64,000 nucleotides of DNA from Alphaproteobacteria bacterium (GCA_018000295.1 JAGNKE010000003.1:62001-126000), one strand, 5' to 3'; shown: positions 45,753 to 55,639, counted from the stretch's first letter. The notes: generated from the letters alone by a model not told the origin. A program made the numbers and translations.

Positions 45753-47330
45753 ATGCTTTTGCGGTTGTTTAACACGCTTGCCCACCACATTTCTGTTTAC
45801 CGCCTGCTACCCGTTCGCCGGAGATACGTCCTGACCAGGACCAATCGTCCGCGCCTGCGTTATGTGACCGGCTGTGTTGCGCTTGCTGTTTTAGGTTCTG
45901 TCAGCCTGACCGGTCTTGTTTCGCCCTCCATCGCCTCTGTGGCTCATAATTCCGCCGAAGAAGATTTTACCGCTCCTGTCAAAAGTGCATCTCTGTCCGG
46001 GCTTGGGTTGCAAAATGTTGCCTCCGCCTTGTTTGGCTCTCTGGAGAGTGCCGAAGGGGAGATGGTCAACGCGCTTGCGAATATTCAGCCTGCCGCTGGG
46101 GAAGGGCTGGATATTGCTCCTGCCCCCGCCCCCGCTTCTGCTCCTGTCGTTGCTGTGGCTGTTCCGCCCGTCAAGGTCCAGAAAAAAGATATTCGTCCTG
46201 CCGGGCCGCGTGAAGAAATGATCCGGATCGGGACGGGCGAGACGGTTGCCGGTGTCCTTCAGGAGGCCGGGGTCAGCGGTCTTGACGCCCATAATATCGT
46301 CAAGGCGATGAGTAAGCATTTCGACCCGCGTGACGTTCGTGCGGGCCAGACCCTGTCGGTGCGTGTTGAGCCCGGTCATGAGGGTATGGAGTTTGAATCC
46401 CTCAAGATGAAGATCGACCCGATCAAGGAAGTCGTGGTCAGCAAGAAGGCCGAGAATGATTTCCGGGCCAAGATCGTCGAGCGTCCGGTTTATGTCCATG
46501 TCGATGCCGTGAATGCCAAGATCGATAATTCCCTTTACGGTTCGGCGGCTCATGCGGGTATTCCGGCTTCCGTGGTTTCCGAGATGATCCGCATTTATTC
46601 GTATCAGGTGGATTTCCAGCGTGACATCAAGGAAGGCGACAAGTTCGAAATTCTCTATGAAACCTATAAAACCGAGGATGGGGATTTTGCCCGTTACGGC
46701 GATATTCTCTATGCCAATCTGGCGATCGACGGGAAGAAGATTCCTGTTTACCGCTATGAGAACAAAGACGGGCAGGTGGATTATTACGGCGAAGACGGGA
46801 TGACCTTCAAGAAGACCCTGATGCGGACGCCTGTTGACGGGGCGCGGATGTCTTCCGGGTTCGGAATGCGGCGTCACCCGATCAGCGGCTATACGAAAAT
46901 GCACAAGGGGATCGACTTCGCCGTGGCGATGGGAACACCCATCTATGCCGCGGGCGACGGGACGGTCGAAATTTCGGGACGAAAGGGTGCGTATGGAAAT
47001 TATGTCCGCATCCGCCATAATAATGAGATGAAGACCGCCTACGCCCATATGCAGAAAATTGCCAAGGGCATTACGCCGGGGCAGAAGGTCAAGCAGGGGC
47101 AGATCATCGGTTATGTCGGCACCACGGGCCGCTCGACAGGACCGCACCTCCATTATGAAGTCCTTCTCAAAAACAACCCGGTGAACCCAAACAGCGTCAA
47201 GCTGCCGACCGGACAGAAGCTGGCAAAAAATGAAATGAAGAGATTCAAGGCTCATGTCTCCAGCGTCAAACAGCAATACGCCTCGCTGACCGAAGGCCTG
47301 AAATACGCCCAGTACGAGCCGAAACCTTAA
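45753..47330 (+). CDS. M23-family peptidoglycan metallopeptidase
   Basis: This 525-residue protein has a basic N-terminus and a membrane anchor at about 33-52. A Pro/Ala-rich stretch (about 115-145) is followed by a LysM/OapA-like region (IRIGTGETVAGVLQEAGV) and linker beta domains. A C-terminal LytM/M23 zinc peptidase begins SSGFGMRRHPISGYTKMHKGID (His384, Asp388), continues through AYAHMQKI, and ends with GRSTGPHLHYEV (His465, His467). All zinc ligands are present, so it is likely an active cell-wall endopeptidase for growth or division. TTGGAG lies before the start. The upstream gap has a GGGAATA/TATTCCC inverted repeat at about 45566. Confidence 0.9.
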   Translation: MLLRLFNTLAHHISVYRLLPVRRRYVLTRTNRPRLRYVTGCVALAVLGSVSLTGLVSPSIASVAHNSAEEDFTAPVKSASLSGLGLQNVASALFGSLESAEGEMVNALANIQPAAGEGLDIAPAPAPASAPVVAVAVPPVKVQKKDIRPAGPREEMIRIGTGETVAGVLQEAGVSGLDAHNIVKAMSKHFDPRDVRAGQTLSVRVEPGHEGMEFESLKMKIDPIKEVVVSKKAENDFRAKIVERPVYVHVDAVNAKIDNSLYGSAAHAGIPASVVSEMIRIYSYQVDFQRDIKEGDKFEILYETYKTEDGDFARYGDILYANLAIDGKKIPVYRYENKDGQVDYYGEDGMTFKKTLMRTPVDGARMSSGFGMRRHPISGYTKMHKGIDFAVAMGTPIYAAGDGTVEISGRKGAYGNYVRIRHNNEMKTAYAHMQKIAKGITPGQKVKQGQIIGYVGTTGRSTGPHLHYEVLLKNNPVNPNSVKLPTGQKLAKNEMKRFKAHVSSVKQQYASLTEGLKYAQYEPKP

Positions 47331-47636
47331 GTTCCCGTTCCGTGATTTTTCTGATACGCGCTGGATCGTGGCGGTGTTGGAGCGTTTTCGGTATTTTAAT
47401 ATCGTCATCTTCGTAACTTTCCAGAATTTTCGGATTTCAGGTTTTTTGGCATTGAGCATTTCTTAACAAGGGTGTACAGTGACCCCCAGTTTATATGTTT
47501 GCGGCTTTGCGTTTGTTGTTACGTAAAAGGTTCCGCCGAGCTGCAAGCATCAAATCAATGTTGTAAATAAAGGCGCCGGGCTGGCGCATCGCTGCTATTG
47601 CAGGGCTGCAGGCTTGCGCTCAGGATGGAGAATAAA
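47331..47636. other. 306-bp leader region of the RNase E gene
   Basis: No gene was found here. The last 90 bases are G+C-rich with potential stems (GGCGCCGGGCTGGCGC at about 47573, and CTGCTATTGCAGGGCTGCAG). They end in a good GGAG 6 nt before the ATG. In other bacteria rne leaders mediate feedback by RNase E itself. Whether that happens here is not shown by the sequence. Confidence 0.4.
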
Positions 47637-50279
47637 ATGACAAAGCGTATGCTTATTGACGCCACCCATGTTGAGGAAACACGGGTTGCGATTTGTGACG
47701 GGAACAGGCTGGTCGAATACGACTACGAAAGCAAGAACCGTAAACCCCTTAAAGGCAGTATTTTTCTGGCGAAGGTCACACGTGTTGAACCTTCCCTGCA
47801 AGCGGCGTTCGTGAATTTCGGCGGCAACCGCCATGGTTTCCTGCCTTTTTCCGAGATTCACCCCGATTATTTCCGGATTCCGATCGAAGACCGCGAGGCG
47901 CTGATGGCCGAGCAGGAGGCGTTCCTCAAGGCTCATGATGAGCAGGAGCAGCGCGAGGAAGAACTGGCCGAACAGTCCGGGGGTGCTGAGGGTTCCTCCG
48001 AGAGCCCTGACGATGAGAATTTCGAAGCCGGGGAGGGTGATCTTCCCGCCGTTGAAGAAGTCGGCGGCATGGTTCCTTCGGTTTCCGAGGATGACGATGA
48101 GGGTGGCCAGCCTTCAGGTTCGGATAGCCGTTCCGAGGATCAGGTCTCAGGGTTATATGATGACGATGATGGTTATGCCGCAGATGCCGCCGGTGAGCCT
48201 ATCGCGCAAGAACATGATGACGGCCAGCGCGGGAATGAACCTGTTAGTGATGAAGATGGTCCTTCAGAAGCGGGAGCAGACGCCCAGCAGGAACCGCGCC
48301 ACGGTGATTCCCAGGGAGAAGGCCGCAACAGAGGACGCGGTCGCGGTCGCCGTTTCCGCGGCGGACGCGGGCGCAAGCGCAGCGCGTACCGCAATCCGAA
48401 TGTCGAGGTTGTCGGCGGCGAGGATGCCGATGAGGGCGGCCATTCCGGTGCCGGGTTTCGTTTCAACCTGCGCCGTAAATACAAAATTCAGGAAGTCATC
48501 AAGCGCGGGCAGATCATGCTGGTGCAGGTTTCCAAGGAGGAGCGCGGAAACAAGGGTGCAGCGGTTACGACCTATCTTTCGCTTGCCGGCCGGTATTGCG
48601 TCCTGATGCCCAACAGCCCCCGCGGCGGCGGCGTCAGCCGGAAAATCGCCAATCATAATGACCGTTCCCGGATGCGCGAGATCATGAAGGATCTCGAAGT
48701 TCCGATGGGGATGTCCGTGATTCTCCGCACGGCCGGAGTCTCGCGCACGAAGGTGGAAATCAAGCGCGATCTGGATTATCTGCTGCGGCTCTGGGACACG
48801 ATCCGCGATCTGACCCTGCAATCGACTGCTCCGGCGCTGGTATACGAAGAGGCCGACCTTATCAAACGCTCGATCCGCGATCTATACGACCGCGATATTG
48901 AGGAAATCCACGTGGCCGGGGCTGACGGATTCAAGAATGCCCGGGATTTCATGAAGATGCTGGTGCCTTCGCACGTCAAGAAAGTCCTGCCTTACGAGGA
49001 GGAGCATCTGCCGCTCTTTACCCGTTATCAGGTCGAATCGCAGATCAGCGAAATCGGGCAGAATCAGGTGCGTTTGCGCTCCGGCGGCTATCTTGTCATC
49101 AACCCGACCGAGGCGCTGGTCTCGATCGACGTGAACTCCGGTAAGGCCACGAAGGAGCGGCATATCGAGGAAACCGCGCTCAATACGAATCTCGAAGCTG
49201 CCGATGAAATTGCGCGGCAGTTGAAATTGCGTGATCTGGGCGGACTGGTCGTCATCGACTTCATCGACATGGAAGACCGCCGCAACAATGCCCGCGTCGA
49301 ACGGCGTGTGCGCGATGCGTTGTCCAAGGACCGTGCGCGGGTGCAGGTCGGACGCATTTCTTCCTTCGGACTTATGGAGCTTTCTCGCCAAAGGCTGAAC
49401 CCCAGTCTGACGGAAGCTCAGTACGAGACCTGTCATAACTGCAAAGGCTCCGGTCTTGTCCGCACGGAGGACGCCATGTCCATCGTGGTTTTGCGGGCGA
49501 TCGAGGAAGAGGGAATCCGCGGACGTGCGGCGCAACTCGTTGTCAATATCACTTCGCGCGTGGCGCTTTATATTCTTAATTACAAGCGCGCCAATCTGGC
49601 GGATATCGAGAAACGCTATTCCCTGCAGGTTCTGATCCGCGTGGATGATGAGATCGGTGCGTCCGAGCACCGGATTGAAGTTTCCCGGCCTTCCGATAAA
49701 GCTGCTGCTGAGCGCGATGTTGGTAAGCCTCCTGCTCGTGAGGCTCCCAAGCCTGCGGCTTGGCAAGGTGATTCGACGCCCGATTCCGACAGCGATGAGT
49801 CTTATGAAGACGAAGAGGCGGACGATCCGGTCGGTAACCAGAGGGTTTCCGAAGACGATTCTGATGAAGGCACGGGCAACCGCCGGGACGAGCATCGTGG
49901 CGGCGGCGGTGGAGGTCCGCGTGAAGGCGGACGGCGCAGAGGTCGGCGCGGTGGCCGCGGACGGCGCGACAAGAACCGCGAAGGGCGTGGAGAATTCCGT
50001 GAAGGCGGTGCGCGTGAGCCCCGTCCGGGACGCGATGAGTCCTCCCCGAAAGAGCACCGTGTGCGGGACAACAATTCTTCCGAGCCTGTGGCCGTGTCTG
50101 AATTTCGGACTTCTGAACCCGCAGCCACGTTCGAGCCAAGCCCTCCCCAACGGGATGTTGTGGTGGAAGCGCGGCCTGAGCGCAAGGAGCGTATACCGTC
50201 TTCGTCAGCCACTTATGAAGTGGTCAGCGAAGCGCCCAAGAGCAAGAAAAAGGGCTGGTGGAACAAACTGATCGAGTGA
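47637..50279 (+). CDS. rne: Ribonuclease E
   Basis: This single-strand endoribonuclease acts in mRNA decay and rRNA/tRNA maturation. The 880-residue protein starts MTKRMLIDATHVEETRVAIC. Its S1 domain is split by a long acidic then Arg/Gly-rich insertion (about 95-275), common in alphaproteobacterial RNase E. The catalytic Asp498 (SIDVNSG) and Asp541 (VVIDFIDM) bind magnesium. The zinc-link cysteines are 599 and 602 (ETCHNCKGSG). The C-terminal region (about 680-880) is disordered, with Asp/Glu and Arg/Gly blocks (RRRGRRGGRGRRDKNREGRG) that probably scaffold a degradosome and bind RNA. It ends with a conserved short motif, GWWNKLIE. Confidence 0.94.
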   Translation: MTKRMLIDATHVEETRVAICDGNRLVEYDYESKNRKPLKGSIFLAKVTRVEPSLQAAFVNFGGNRHGFLPFSEIHPDYFRIPIEDREALMAEQEAFLKAHDEQEQREEELAEQSGGAEGSSESPDDENFEAGEGDLPAVEEVGGMVPSVSEDDDEGGQPSGSDSRSEDQVSGLYDDDDGYAADAAGEPIAQEHDDGQRGNEPVSDEDGPSEAGADAQQEPRHGDSQGEGRNRGRGRGRRFRGGRGRKRSAYRNPNVEVVGGEDADEGGHSGAGFRFNLRRKYKIQEVIKRGQIMLVQVSKEERGNKGAAVTTYLSLAGRYCVLMPNSPRGGGVSRKIANHNDRSRMREIMKDLEVPMGMSVILRTAGVSRTKVEIKRDLDYLLRLWDTIRDLTLQSTAPALVYEEADLIKRSIRDLYDRDIEEIHVAGADGFKNARDFMKMLVPSHVKKVLPYEEEHLPLFTRYQVESQISEIGQNQVRLRSGGYLVINPTEALVSIDVNSGKATKERHIEETALNTNLEAADEIARQLKLRDLGGLVVIDFIDMEDRRNNARVERRVRDALSKDRARVQVGRISSFGLMELSRQRLNPSLTEAQYETCHNCKGSGLVRTEDAMSIVVLRAIEEEGIRGRAAQLVVNITSRVALYILNYKRANLADIEKRYSLQVLIRVDDEIGASEHRIEVSRPSDKAAAERDVGKPPAREAPKPAAWQGDSTPDSDSDESYEDEEADDPVGNQRVSEDDSDEGTGNRRDEHRGGGGGGPREGGRRRGRRGGRGRRDKNREGRGEFREGGAREPRPGRDESSPKEHRVRDNNSSEPVAVSEFRTSEPAATFEPSPPQRDVVVEARPERKERIPSSSATYEVVSEAPKSKKKGWWNKLIE

Positions 50280-50286
50280 AGCGCGG

Positions 50287-51846
50287 TCAGGAGTCGTTTT
50301 TAGTCAGCCGCATCCGGCTGACCCTGCGGCCGTTCATTTTTTCGATCTTAATGCTCCAGCCGGAGAGTTCGAAGGTATCGCCTTTTTGCGGCAGTTTTCT
50401 GAGCATATTGAGGGCGACGCCCGCTGCCGTGGTGTAGTTCCCCTTATTCGGCCAGTCGATGTCCGGTCCCATGATTTCCTGCAGCTCCTGAAGGGTGAGG
50501 TTGCCGTTGACGACAAACGAGCCATCGTTTTTCCGTTCCTGCTGGAAGTCGTCTTCCTCGTGGTCTTCGGGCATATCGCCCGCGATGGCTTCAATCACGT
50601 CGGTCAGCGTCACCAAACCGAGCAGCGAGCCGTATTCATCGATCACAAATCCCACATGCATCCGGTTTTTGCGGAAGGAGTCCATCGTCTGAAGAACGGT
50701 GACATTTTCAGGCAGGGAGATCGGCTGCAGCACCAGCTTGTGCAGCGTGTCCAGTTTTTTCCCCGCCAGGAAGTGGTCCGCCAAGTCTTTCTTCTGTATG
50801 ATTCCCAAGGGTTCGTCGATGGACCCTTGGCCGGCGATGACCATGCAGGAATAGGGGCAGTCCTGAATTTCGCGTTCAAGGGTTTCCCGGGAGTCCTCCA
50901 GATCGATCCAGTAGAGATCGTTGCGCGGGGTCATGATCGCGGAGACGGGCTGCTGTGCGAGTTGCAAGACTCTGCCGATCATCAGGCGTTCTTCGGGCTT
51001 AAAGACGTCCCACTCGTTTTCGCTGGGGGCCAAAACAGATAATTCCGAGATCATACCGGGCTGTGCCGTCTTCATGCCCAGCAGGCTGATCACCGCCTCC
51101 GAAACCCGCGTGCGGGCATCCATTTTTTTGACCGTTTTCCTGCGGTTTTGCTGGGCGAGCTGGTTAAAGGCCTCGATGATGACCGAGAAGCCGATGGCGG
51201 CGTAGAGATAACCTTTGGGGATATGGTAATCGAATCCCTCGACGATCAGGCTGAAGCCGATCATCAGCAGGAACCCCAGGCAGAGGATCACCACCGTCGG
51301 GCGCGTGCTGACGAAATTCATCAGCGGGTTACTGGCGATCATCATCAGAATCATGGCGATGATGACCGAGATCATCATGACGGGGAGGTGTTCGGTCATG
51401 CCCATGGCGGTGATGACAGCGTCGATGGAGAACACGGCATCCAGAATGACGATCTGGAGGATGACGGGCCAGAAACTGGCGTAGGACAACTCGTCGTCCT
51501 TTTCCCTGTGGCTTCCCTCCAGCTTCTCATGGAGTTCCATCGTCGCTTTGAAGAGCAGGAAGGTGCCGCCAACCAGCATGATCAGATCACGTGCCGATAT
51601 TTCGCTTCCCATGAGGTTGAATAAAGGGGTTGTCAGCGTGGCGAGCCACGTAATGCTGGCCAGAAGCACAAGCCGCATAAGCAGAGCCAAGGTCAGTCCG
51701 ATTATCCGGGCCTTCTGCCGCTGCTCCGGGGGGAGCTTGTCGGAGAGAATGGCGATAAAGATCAGGTTGTCGATCCCGAGAACAATTTCGAGAACCACCA
51801 GCGTGACCAAGCCCGCCCATATTGTCGGATCGAAGAGAATTTCCAT
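50287..51846 (-). CDS. TerC-family membrane protein with CBS and CorC domains
   Basis: This 519-residue protein is like E. coli YoaE/YegH. The TerC membrane domain (about 1-235, seven or so spans) shows [23 protein letters not shown] and [17 protein letters not shown] with paired Asp residues that suggest metal handling. Two CBS domains (about 300-420: [36 protein letters not shown]) follow, then a CorC/HlyC C-terminal domain (about 435-515, [20 protein letters not shown]). Related TerC proteins export Mn or handle metal stress; the ion here is unknown. It is convergent with rne, 7 bp between stops. Confidence 0.88.
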   Translation of the reverse strand: MEILFDPTIWAGLVTLVVLEIVLGIDNLIFIAILSDKLPPEQRQKARIIGLTLALLMRLVLLASITWLATLTTPLFNLMGSEISARDLIMLVGGTFLLFKATMELHEKLEGSHREKDDELSYASFWPVILQIVILDAVFSIDAVITAMGMTEHLPVMMISVIIAMILMMIASNPLMNFVSTRPTVVILCLGFLLMIGFSLIVEGFDYHIPKGYLYAAIGFSVIIEAFNQLAQQNRRKTVKKMDARTRVSEAVISLLGMKTAQPGMISELSVLAPSENEWDVFKPEERLMIGRVLQLAQQPVSAIMTPRNDLYWIDLEDSRETLEREIQDCPYSCMVIAGQGSIDEPLGIIQKKDLADHFLAGKKLDTLHKLVLQPISLPENVTVLQTMDSFRKNRMHVGFVIDEYGSLLGLVTLTDVIEAIAGDMPEDHEEDDFQQERKNDGSFVVNGNLTLQELQEIMGPDIDWPNKGNYTTAAGVALNMLRKLPQKGDTFELSGWSIKIEKMNGRRVSRMRLTKNDS

Positions 51847-51927
51847 CAGAGTTTCTTATGCATTTGCGGAGAGTGTATCACAATTTCATGCTCATCGAAG
51901 AGGAACCGATGCCATTGGCTGTAATTA

Positions 51928-53103
51928 TCAAGATTGCCATTTTTTCAAACGCTCACAAGCCTCTATAATGTCTTCCGTCTTGTCGGCATAACAGATACGG
52001 ATCGTTCCGTGTCCCCGTGCGACGTCAAAATCCATACCGGGAGTTGTCGATACGCAGGCTTCGTCGAGCATCCGGCGGCAATAGGCTTCGCTGTCGTTGG
52101 TGAGGTGGTGTACGTCCGCGTAAACATAAAAGGCGCCGTCGGCGTTGGAGATGCTTGTGAACCCGGCCTTCGGGAGTTCGCGCAGGAGGATGCCGCGGTT
52201 TTCGCGGTAGGTTTCCACGTAGGCATTCAAAGCGTCCAGGTGATCGAAAATCTTGAAGGCCAGATGCTGTGAAATGGTCGGGGGCGAGACGAACAGATTC
52301 TCGGAGAGTTTTTTTACACGGTCGGTCAGGTCATCGGGCAACACCAGCCAGCCCAGACGCCAGCCGGTCATGGCGAAATATTTCGAAAAGGTGTTGAGGA
52401 CGATGGCGCTTTTTGAATAATTTGCCGCTGTTTCCGCTTTACGGTTATAGGTGATGCCGTGATAGGCCTCGTCGGAAATCAAGCGAACACCCCTGTTTTC
52501 GCACCAGTTGGCGATTTTCTGCATCTCTCCTTCCGGTAGCATGGTTCCCGTCGGATTGGAGGGGCTGTTGACGATCAGGCCGTCGAAGGATTTTCCCGAG
52601 CGTTCGAGGAGTTCGGCTGTCGGCTGGTAGTTGGTCTGAGGTGTGGTTTCGATTTCCACCGCTTGAATGTTGAGGGCGGTGAGAATGTTCTTATAGGCCG
52701 GGTATGTGGGGGTGGTGATTGCTACGCGGTCACCGGCATCGAAGGCGGCCAGAAAGGCGAGGATGAAGCCACCGGACGATCCGGTCGTTATGACAATGTT
52801 CCGCGGGTTCATGTCCGCGGCGTAATAGTCCTTGTAGTAGGCAGCGATCCGTTCGCACAGGCTGGGCATCCCCACGGCTTCGGTATAGCCCTGCCGCGGG
52901 TCGGAGCGGATTTTGGAAATGGCGTATTCCAGCGCTTCCGGCGGGGCGCCGACATTGGGCTGGCCTGCGCCCATGCGGCGGATATCTGTGCCCTTGGCGG
53001 CCCGCTCATTGACTTCCCTTAAGATATCGAGCGCCCGGAACATCGGGATGTCCGATCGGCCGGAAATTTTTAACGGATTTTTTTGCGTTTTTTCCTTGGC
53101 CAT
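51928..53103 (-). CDS. PLP-dependent aminotransferase (class I/II)
   Basis: This is a 391-residue fold-type I aminotransferase. The PLP Lys is in NTFSKYFAMTGWRLGW. Also present are MGAGQPNVGAPPEALEYA, ITTGSSGGFILAFLAAFDAGD, VNSPSNPTGTMLPEGE, LISDEAYHGITY and IRICYADKTEDIIEA with the carboxylate-binding Arg. The substrate is unresolved; the aspartate/alanine-type group is likely. ATG 53103 has AAGGAG 8 nt upstream, preferred over the upstream 53160 start. It is followed by the TerC-type gene on the same strand. Confidence 0.87.
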   Translation of the reverse strand: MAKEKTQKNPLKISGRSDIPMFRALDILREVNERAAKGTDIRRMGAGQPNVGAPPEALEYAISKIRSDPRQGYTEAVGMPSLCERIAAYYKDYYAADMNPRNIVITTGSSGGFILAFLAAFDAGDRVAITTPTYPAYKNILTALNIQAVEIETTPQTNYQPTAELLERSGKSFDGLIVNSPSNPTGTMLPEGEMQKIANWCENRGVRLISDEAYHGITYNRKAETAANYSKSAIVLNTFSKYFAMTGWRLGWLVLPDDLTDRVKKLSENLFVSPPTISQHLAFKIFDHLDALNAYVETYRENRGILLRELPKAGFTSISNADGAFYVYADVHHLTNDSEAYCRRMLDEACVSTTPGMDFDVARGHGTIRICYADKTEDIIEACERLKKWQS

Positions 53104-53378
53104 TGATTGGCTCCTTACCCTTGGTTTGACAAAAAAGACATAAACGGCTCTTAAAAACAACCGGAAAATTTTCTTTCAGAGCGATTTAAGTCCTTGAGAA
53201 ACAATATCTTTGAAATAAACGTAATTTATATAAAATTTTATATAACTTTTATACTTATTTTATTTGTTTTTTATTTAATGAAAACCACCAAAAATACAAA
53301 AAAAATTTGCTTTTAATTTTATTTACTTTGTATTTACTTGTTGTGTGTTATGTTAAACATATTGGGGGGTGCTTTGTG
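53104..53378. other. Extremely AT-rich intergenic stretch
   Basis: Positions 53221-53280 contain only 5 G/C bases out of 60, and the next 60 only 11, against roughly 55% in the neighbouring genes. It consists of A and T runs (ATATAAAATTTTATATAA, AAAAAAAATTTGC). No gene was found. It is upstream of both a minus-strand aminotransferase and a plus-strand micro-ORF, so it may hold promoters, a bent or nucleoid-protein-bound site, or a remnant of acquired DNA. Confidence 0.5.
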
Positions 53379-53561
53379 ATGATGGTTGGATGGATTGCAA
53401 TATTGTTCAGTTTGGCCTGTTTTCTGGTCGGTTTTTTCTCGCTCCATAAGTTTGGACCAGCGGAAGAGGGGGAGGGGGAAAAAAAAATCAGGAACGGAGA
53501 TGGGTTCAAAAGGGCCGGGGAAGGCTCTGCTTGGGGACTCAAAAGGCAAATGAACCCGTAA
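53379..53561 (+). CDS. Candidate 60-residue single-span membrane protein
   Basis: The product starts MMVGWIAILFSLACFLVGFFS, a strong membrane segment (about 3-22), followed by a charged Lys/Glu/Gly-rich cytoplasmic tail. A GGGG tract lies about 13 nt before the start. The frame is open upstream to 53307 in AT-rich DNA, which is less likely to be coding. No family is known. A strong terminator at 53716-53744 could end its transcript. Confidence 0.35.
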   Translation: MMVGWIAILFSLACFLVGFFSLHKFGPAEEGEGEKKIRNGDGFKRAGEGSAWGLKRQMNP

Positions 53562-53715
53562 GCCGTTTGTTTTTCGTGTGTTGGGAAGCCTGTTTTTCAG
53601 GCGGGAGGTTGGGTTAATCGTCGTTTTATCTCTTTGTCATGTGCAGGGCTTGTTTGTTCCTTTGTGTTGCCCCGTATGAATTTTTTTCCGTAATGGAGTA
53701 AGCAAGCATAACTTT

Positions 53716-53744
53716 AAACCGCCGTTGTCCGGCGGTTTTTTTTT
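53716..53744 (+). terminator. Strong Rho-independent terminator
   Basis: A perfect 9-bp stem AAACCGCCG / CGGCGGTTT with a TTGTC loop is followed by an uninterrupted T run. It lies 71 bp before the next start, so it ends whatever is transcribed from the AT-rich region. The gap from 53562 to 53715 holds only a small GCCTG-TTTTT-CAGGC hairpin (53588-53602). Confidence 0.88.
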
Positions 53745-53814
53745 GCACTGGCCTTTTGTAAAGGCTAGTATAGGGTGTTTTGGTTCGAACGACTTATTTT
53801 TGCAGGGTTCTATA

Positions 53815-54477
53815 ATGAAACGTACATACCTTGGCCTGTTTGCCCTTCTTGTCCTTACTGCCGCTCCTGTCTGCGGCGCTTTTGCTGCGGAGGAGAAGGG
53901 GGCCGGGGTAGAGAGGGCTGCGCAGCAGAAATCCGAGACTAATACTGGTTCCTCCGATGAAAAAATTACAGATCCGGTTGGGCAAGCAAAAAACGAAGCC
54001 CTGCATCAGAAGTATGCATCGGTTATGGCGACACTGGATACCCGAGAGGTCCAGCATTTTGCTGTTGTGATTGTGAATTACAATCTCATAAGTACGGTTA
54101 AGGCTGTCGGGGAGGATGTTCAAGGTGCCGTTAATGGTTGCGCTGAGAATAATTCTGAGATTGCCGAGACGGTTAAGCAAAGGTTTGTCAAATGGAAAGA
54201 AGTTGTTGCAGCCCCGATGGCCGAGGCGGAGGCCAACGTCAACAATATGGTTCTCGCTCAGGATTACCTTTCGCAGACTGAGTTTTCGAATCTTTTCGGG
54301 CTGATCGAAGACGTGCGGAGGTATAATTCCAGCCGTTTTGAAAAGACCCCGGTTACGACTCCAGAAGCCTGCGAATTCATGCTGAGTAAGATGGACGAGA
54401 CTCAGGAACATATGGTCGGAATGCTGAAGGCCACTCTCGTGAGCTATCCCTCGGCGCGGGAAAAGACGCAGGAATAA
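53815..54477 (+). CDS. Secreted helical protein, unknown
   Basis: This 220-residue protein has a signal peptide (MKRTYLGLFALLVLTAAPVC...FAA) with a Cys near the cleavage site, but not a clear lipobox. A Gln/Ser/Glu-rich linker (about 30-65) is followed by a helical domain: QHFAVVIVNYNLISTVKAVGED, VNGCAENNSEIAETVKQRFVKW, and EACEFMLSKMDETQEHMVGML with two Cys that could pair. No known family was recognised. It is followed after 30 bp by a glycosyltransferase gene. Confidence 0.65.
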   Translation: MKRTYLGLFALLVLTAAPVCGAFAAEEKGAGVERAAQQKSETNTGSSDEKITDPVGQAKNEALHQKYASVMATLDTREVQHFAVVIVNYNLISTVKAVGEDVQGAVNGCAENNSEIAETVKQRFVKWKEVVAAPMAEAEANVNNMVLAQDYLSQTEFSNLFGLIEDVRRYNSSRFEKTPVTTPEACEFMLSKMDETQEHMVGMLKATLVSYPSAREKTQE

Positions 54478-54507
54478 TTTGAGTTTTTTTTGATATCTTA
54501 AGCTCTT

Positions 54508-55590
54508 ATGAGAGTTCTTCAGGTTATGGCTGGTGCTTTGCAAGGCGGTGCTGAGGTCGCCTTTGTCGATACCTGCCTTGCCTTATCCAAAGCGGGCATC
54601 GCTCTTGAAGTTGTGATCCGTCCGCATGAAGTCCGCAGGGCCAGTCTTGAGCGGGCTGGAATTCGGGTTCATACACTGCCTTTCGGGGGAACTCTGGATT
54701 TCTGGACTTCTCACAGGTTGAGGGCCATTATCCGATCCTTTCATCCGATTATCGTGCAGACGTGGATGTCTCGTGCGACGGAAAAGACGCCTCCGTGGTC
54801 TGCTTCATCAAATGTTTCGCGATATGCAATTATGGGGCGTTTGGGTGGTTACTACAATCTGAAGTATTACAAACACGCCGATTTCTTTTTGGCGAACACA
54901 CCGGATATCCGGCAGTATCTGATTGAAAAGGGCGTTAGTCCAGAGCGGGTCCGGAATATCAATAATTTTGCCGATTTTGATGATTCTCCTAGAACGGTGA
55001 ATCGTTCTGAATTTCAAACGCCCCCAAATGCCCCGCTTCTTCTGGCTCTGGGGCGGCTTCATCCCAGTAAGGCCTTCGATACGCTGATTAAGGCTGTTGC
55101 CTTGGTGCCTGAGGCCTACCTGTGGATCGCAGGGGAGGGGCCGGAGCGTGCGGCACTTGAGGCTCTTATTGCTTCTCTTGGTCTGCAGGGGCGTGTAAAG
55201 CTTCTTGGATGGCGGGATGACCGGGGTGCGCTTTTCCGGGCGGCTGATCTCTGTGTTTTTCCCTCCCGATATGAGGCGTTTGGTAATGTTTTTGCACAAG
55301 CTTGGGCGCAGAAAATACCCCTCATCACTACGGATTCTACCGGACCCAAGCAATTCGTTCGGCATGAGGAGGACGCGCTTTTGACTCCGATTGATGACGT
55401 GGAGGCATTGAAAACCGCCATTCAGAGGCTTATTTCCGACCGGGATCTGGCTAAAAGGATTGCAGAGAGAGGTTACCGAAGATTTACAGAGGAGTTTTCC
55501 AAGGATAAAGCTATTGCGGCCTATCTTGAGTATTACAAATTTATTGAGGATTCCCTAATTTCTGGTTCCTTATTGCATAAGAGGGCTTAG
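54508..55590 (+). CDS. Glycosyltransferase, GT4/GT-B type
   Basis: This 360-residue GT-B enzyme transfers a sugar from a nucleotide-sugar to an unknown acceptor. The N-terminal acceptor domain starts MRVLQVMAGALQGGAEVAFVD. The donor domain shows LLLALGRLHPSKAFDTLIKAV, YLWIAGEGPERAALEALI, VKLLGWRDDRGALFRAADLCVFPSRYEAFGNVFAQAWAQ and ITTDSTGPKQFV. In the usual E-x7-E donor motif the second Glu is replaced by Gln (EAFGNVFAQ). No polysaccharide operon surrounds it, so the target could be lipid, lipopolysaccharide core or a protein. Confidence 0.85.
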   Translation: MRVLQVMAGALQGGAEVAFVDTCLALSKAGIALEVVIRPHEVRRASLERAGIRVHTLPFGGTLDFWTSHRLRAIIRSFHPIIVQTWMSRATEKTPPWSASSNVSRYAIMGRLGGYYNLKYYKHADFFLANTPDIRQYLIEKGVSPERVRNINNFADFDDSPRTVNRSEFQTPPNAPLLLALGRLHPSKAFDTLIKAVALVPEAYLWIAGEGPERAALEALIASLGLQGRVKLLGWRDDRGALFRAADLCVFPSRYEAFGNVFAQAWAQKIPLITTDSTGPKQFVRHEEDALLTPIDDVEALKTAIQRLISDRDLAKRIAERGYRRFTEEFSKDKAIAAYLEYYKFIEDSLISGSLLHKRA

Positions 55591-55639
55591 GACGCAAAAA
55601 ACACGTATTTTTCATTTTTTTTTGATACGATGCTACATT

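Noticed and set aside
46115..46200. Pro/Ala-rich stretch in the M23 peptidase as a mobile repeat
   Set aside because: It is a short ordinary linker between the anchor and the periplasmic domains.
45891..47459. Long minus-strand open frame of 522 codons
   Set aside because: It mirrors the M23 peptidase, which has intact catalytic motifs on the plus strand.
48882..50150. Minus-strand open frame of 422 codons over the 3' part of rne
   Set aside because: It is the antisense of the RNase E catalytic and Arg-rich regions; no independent support.
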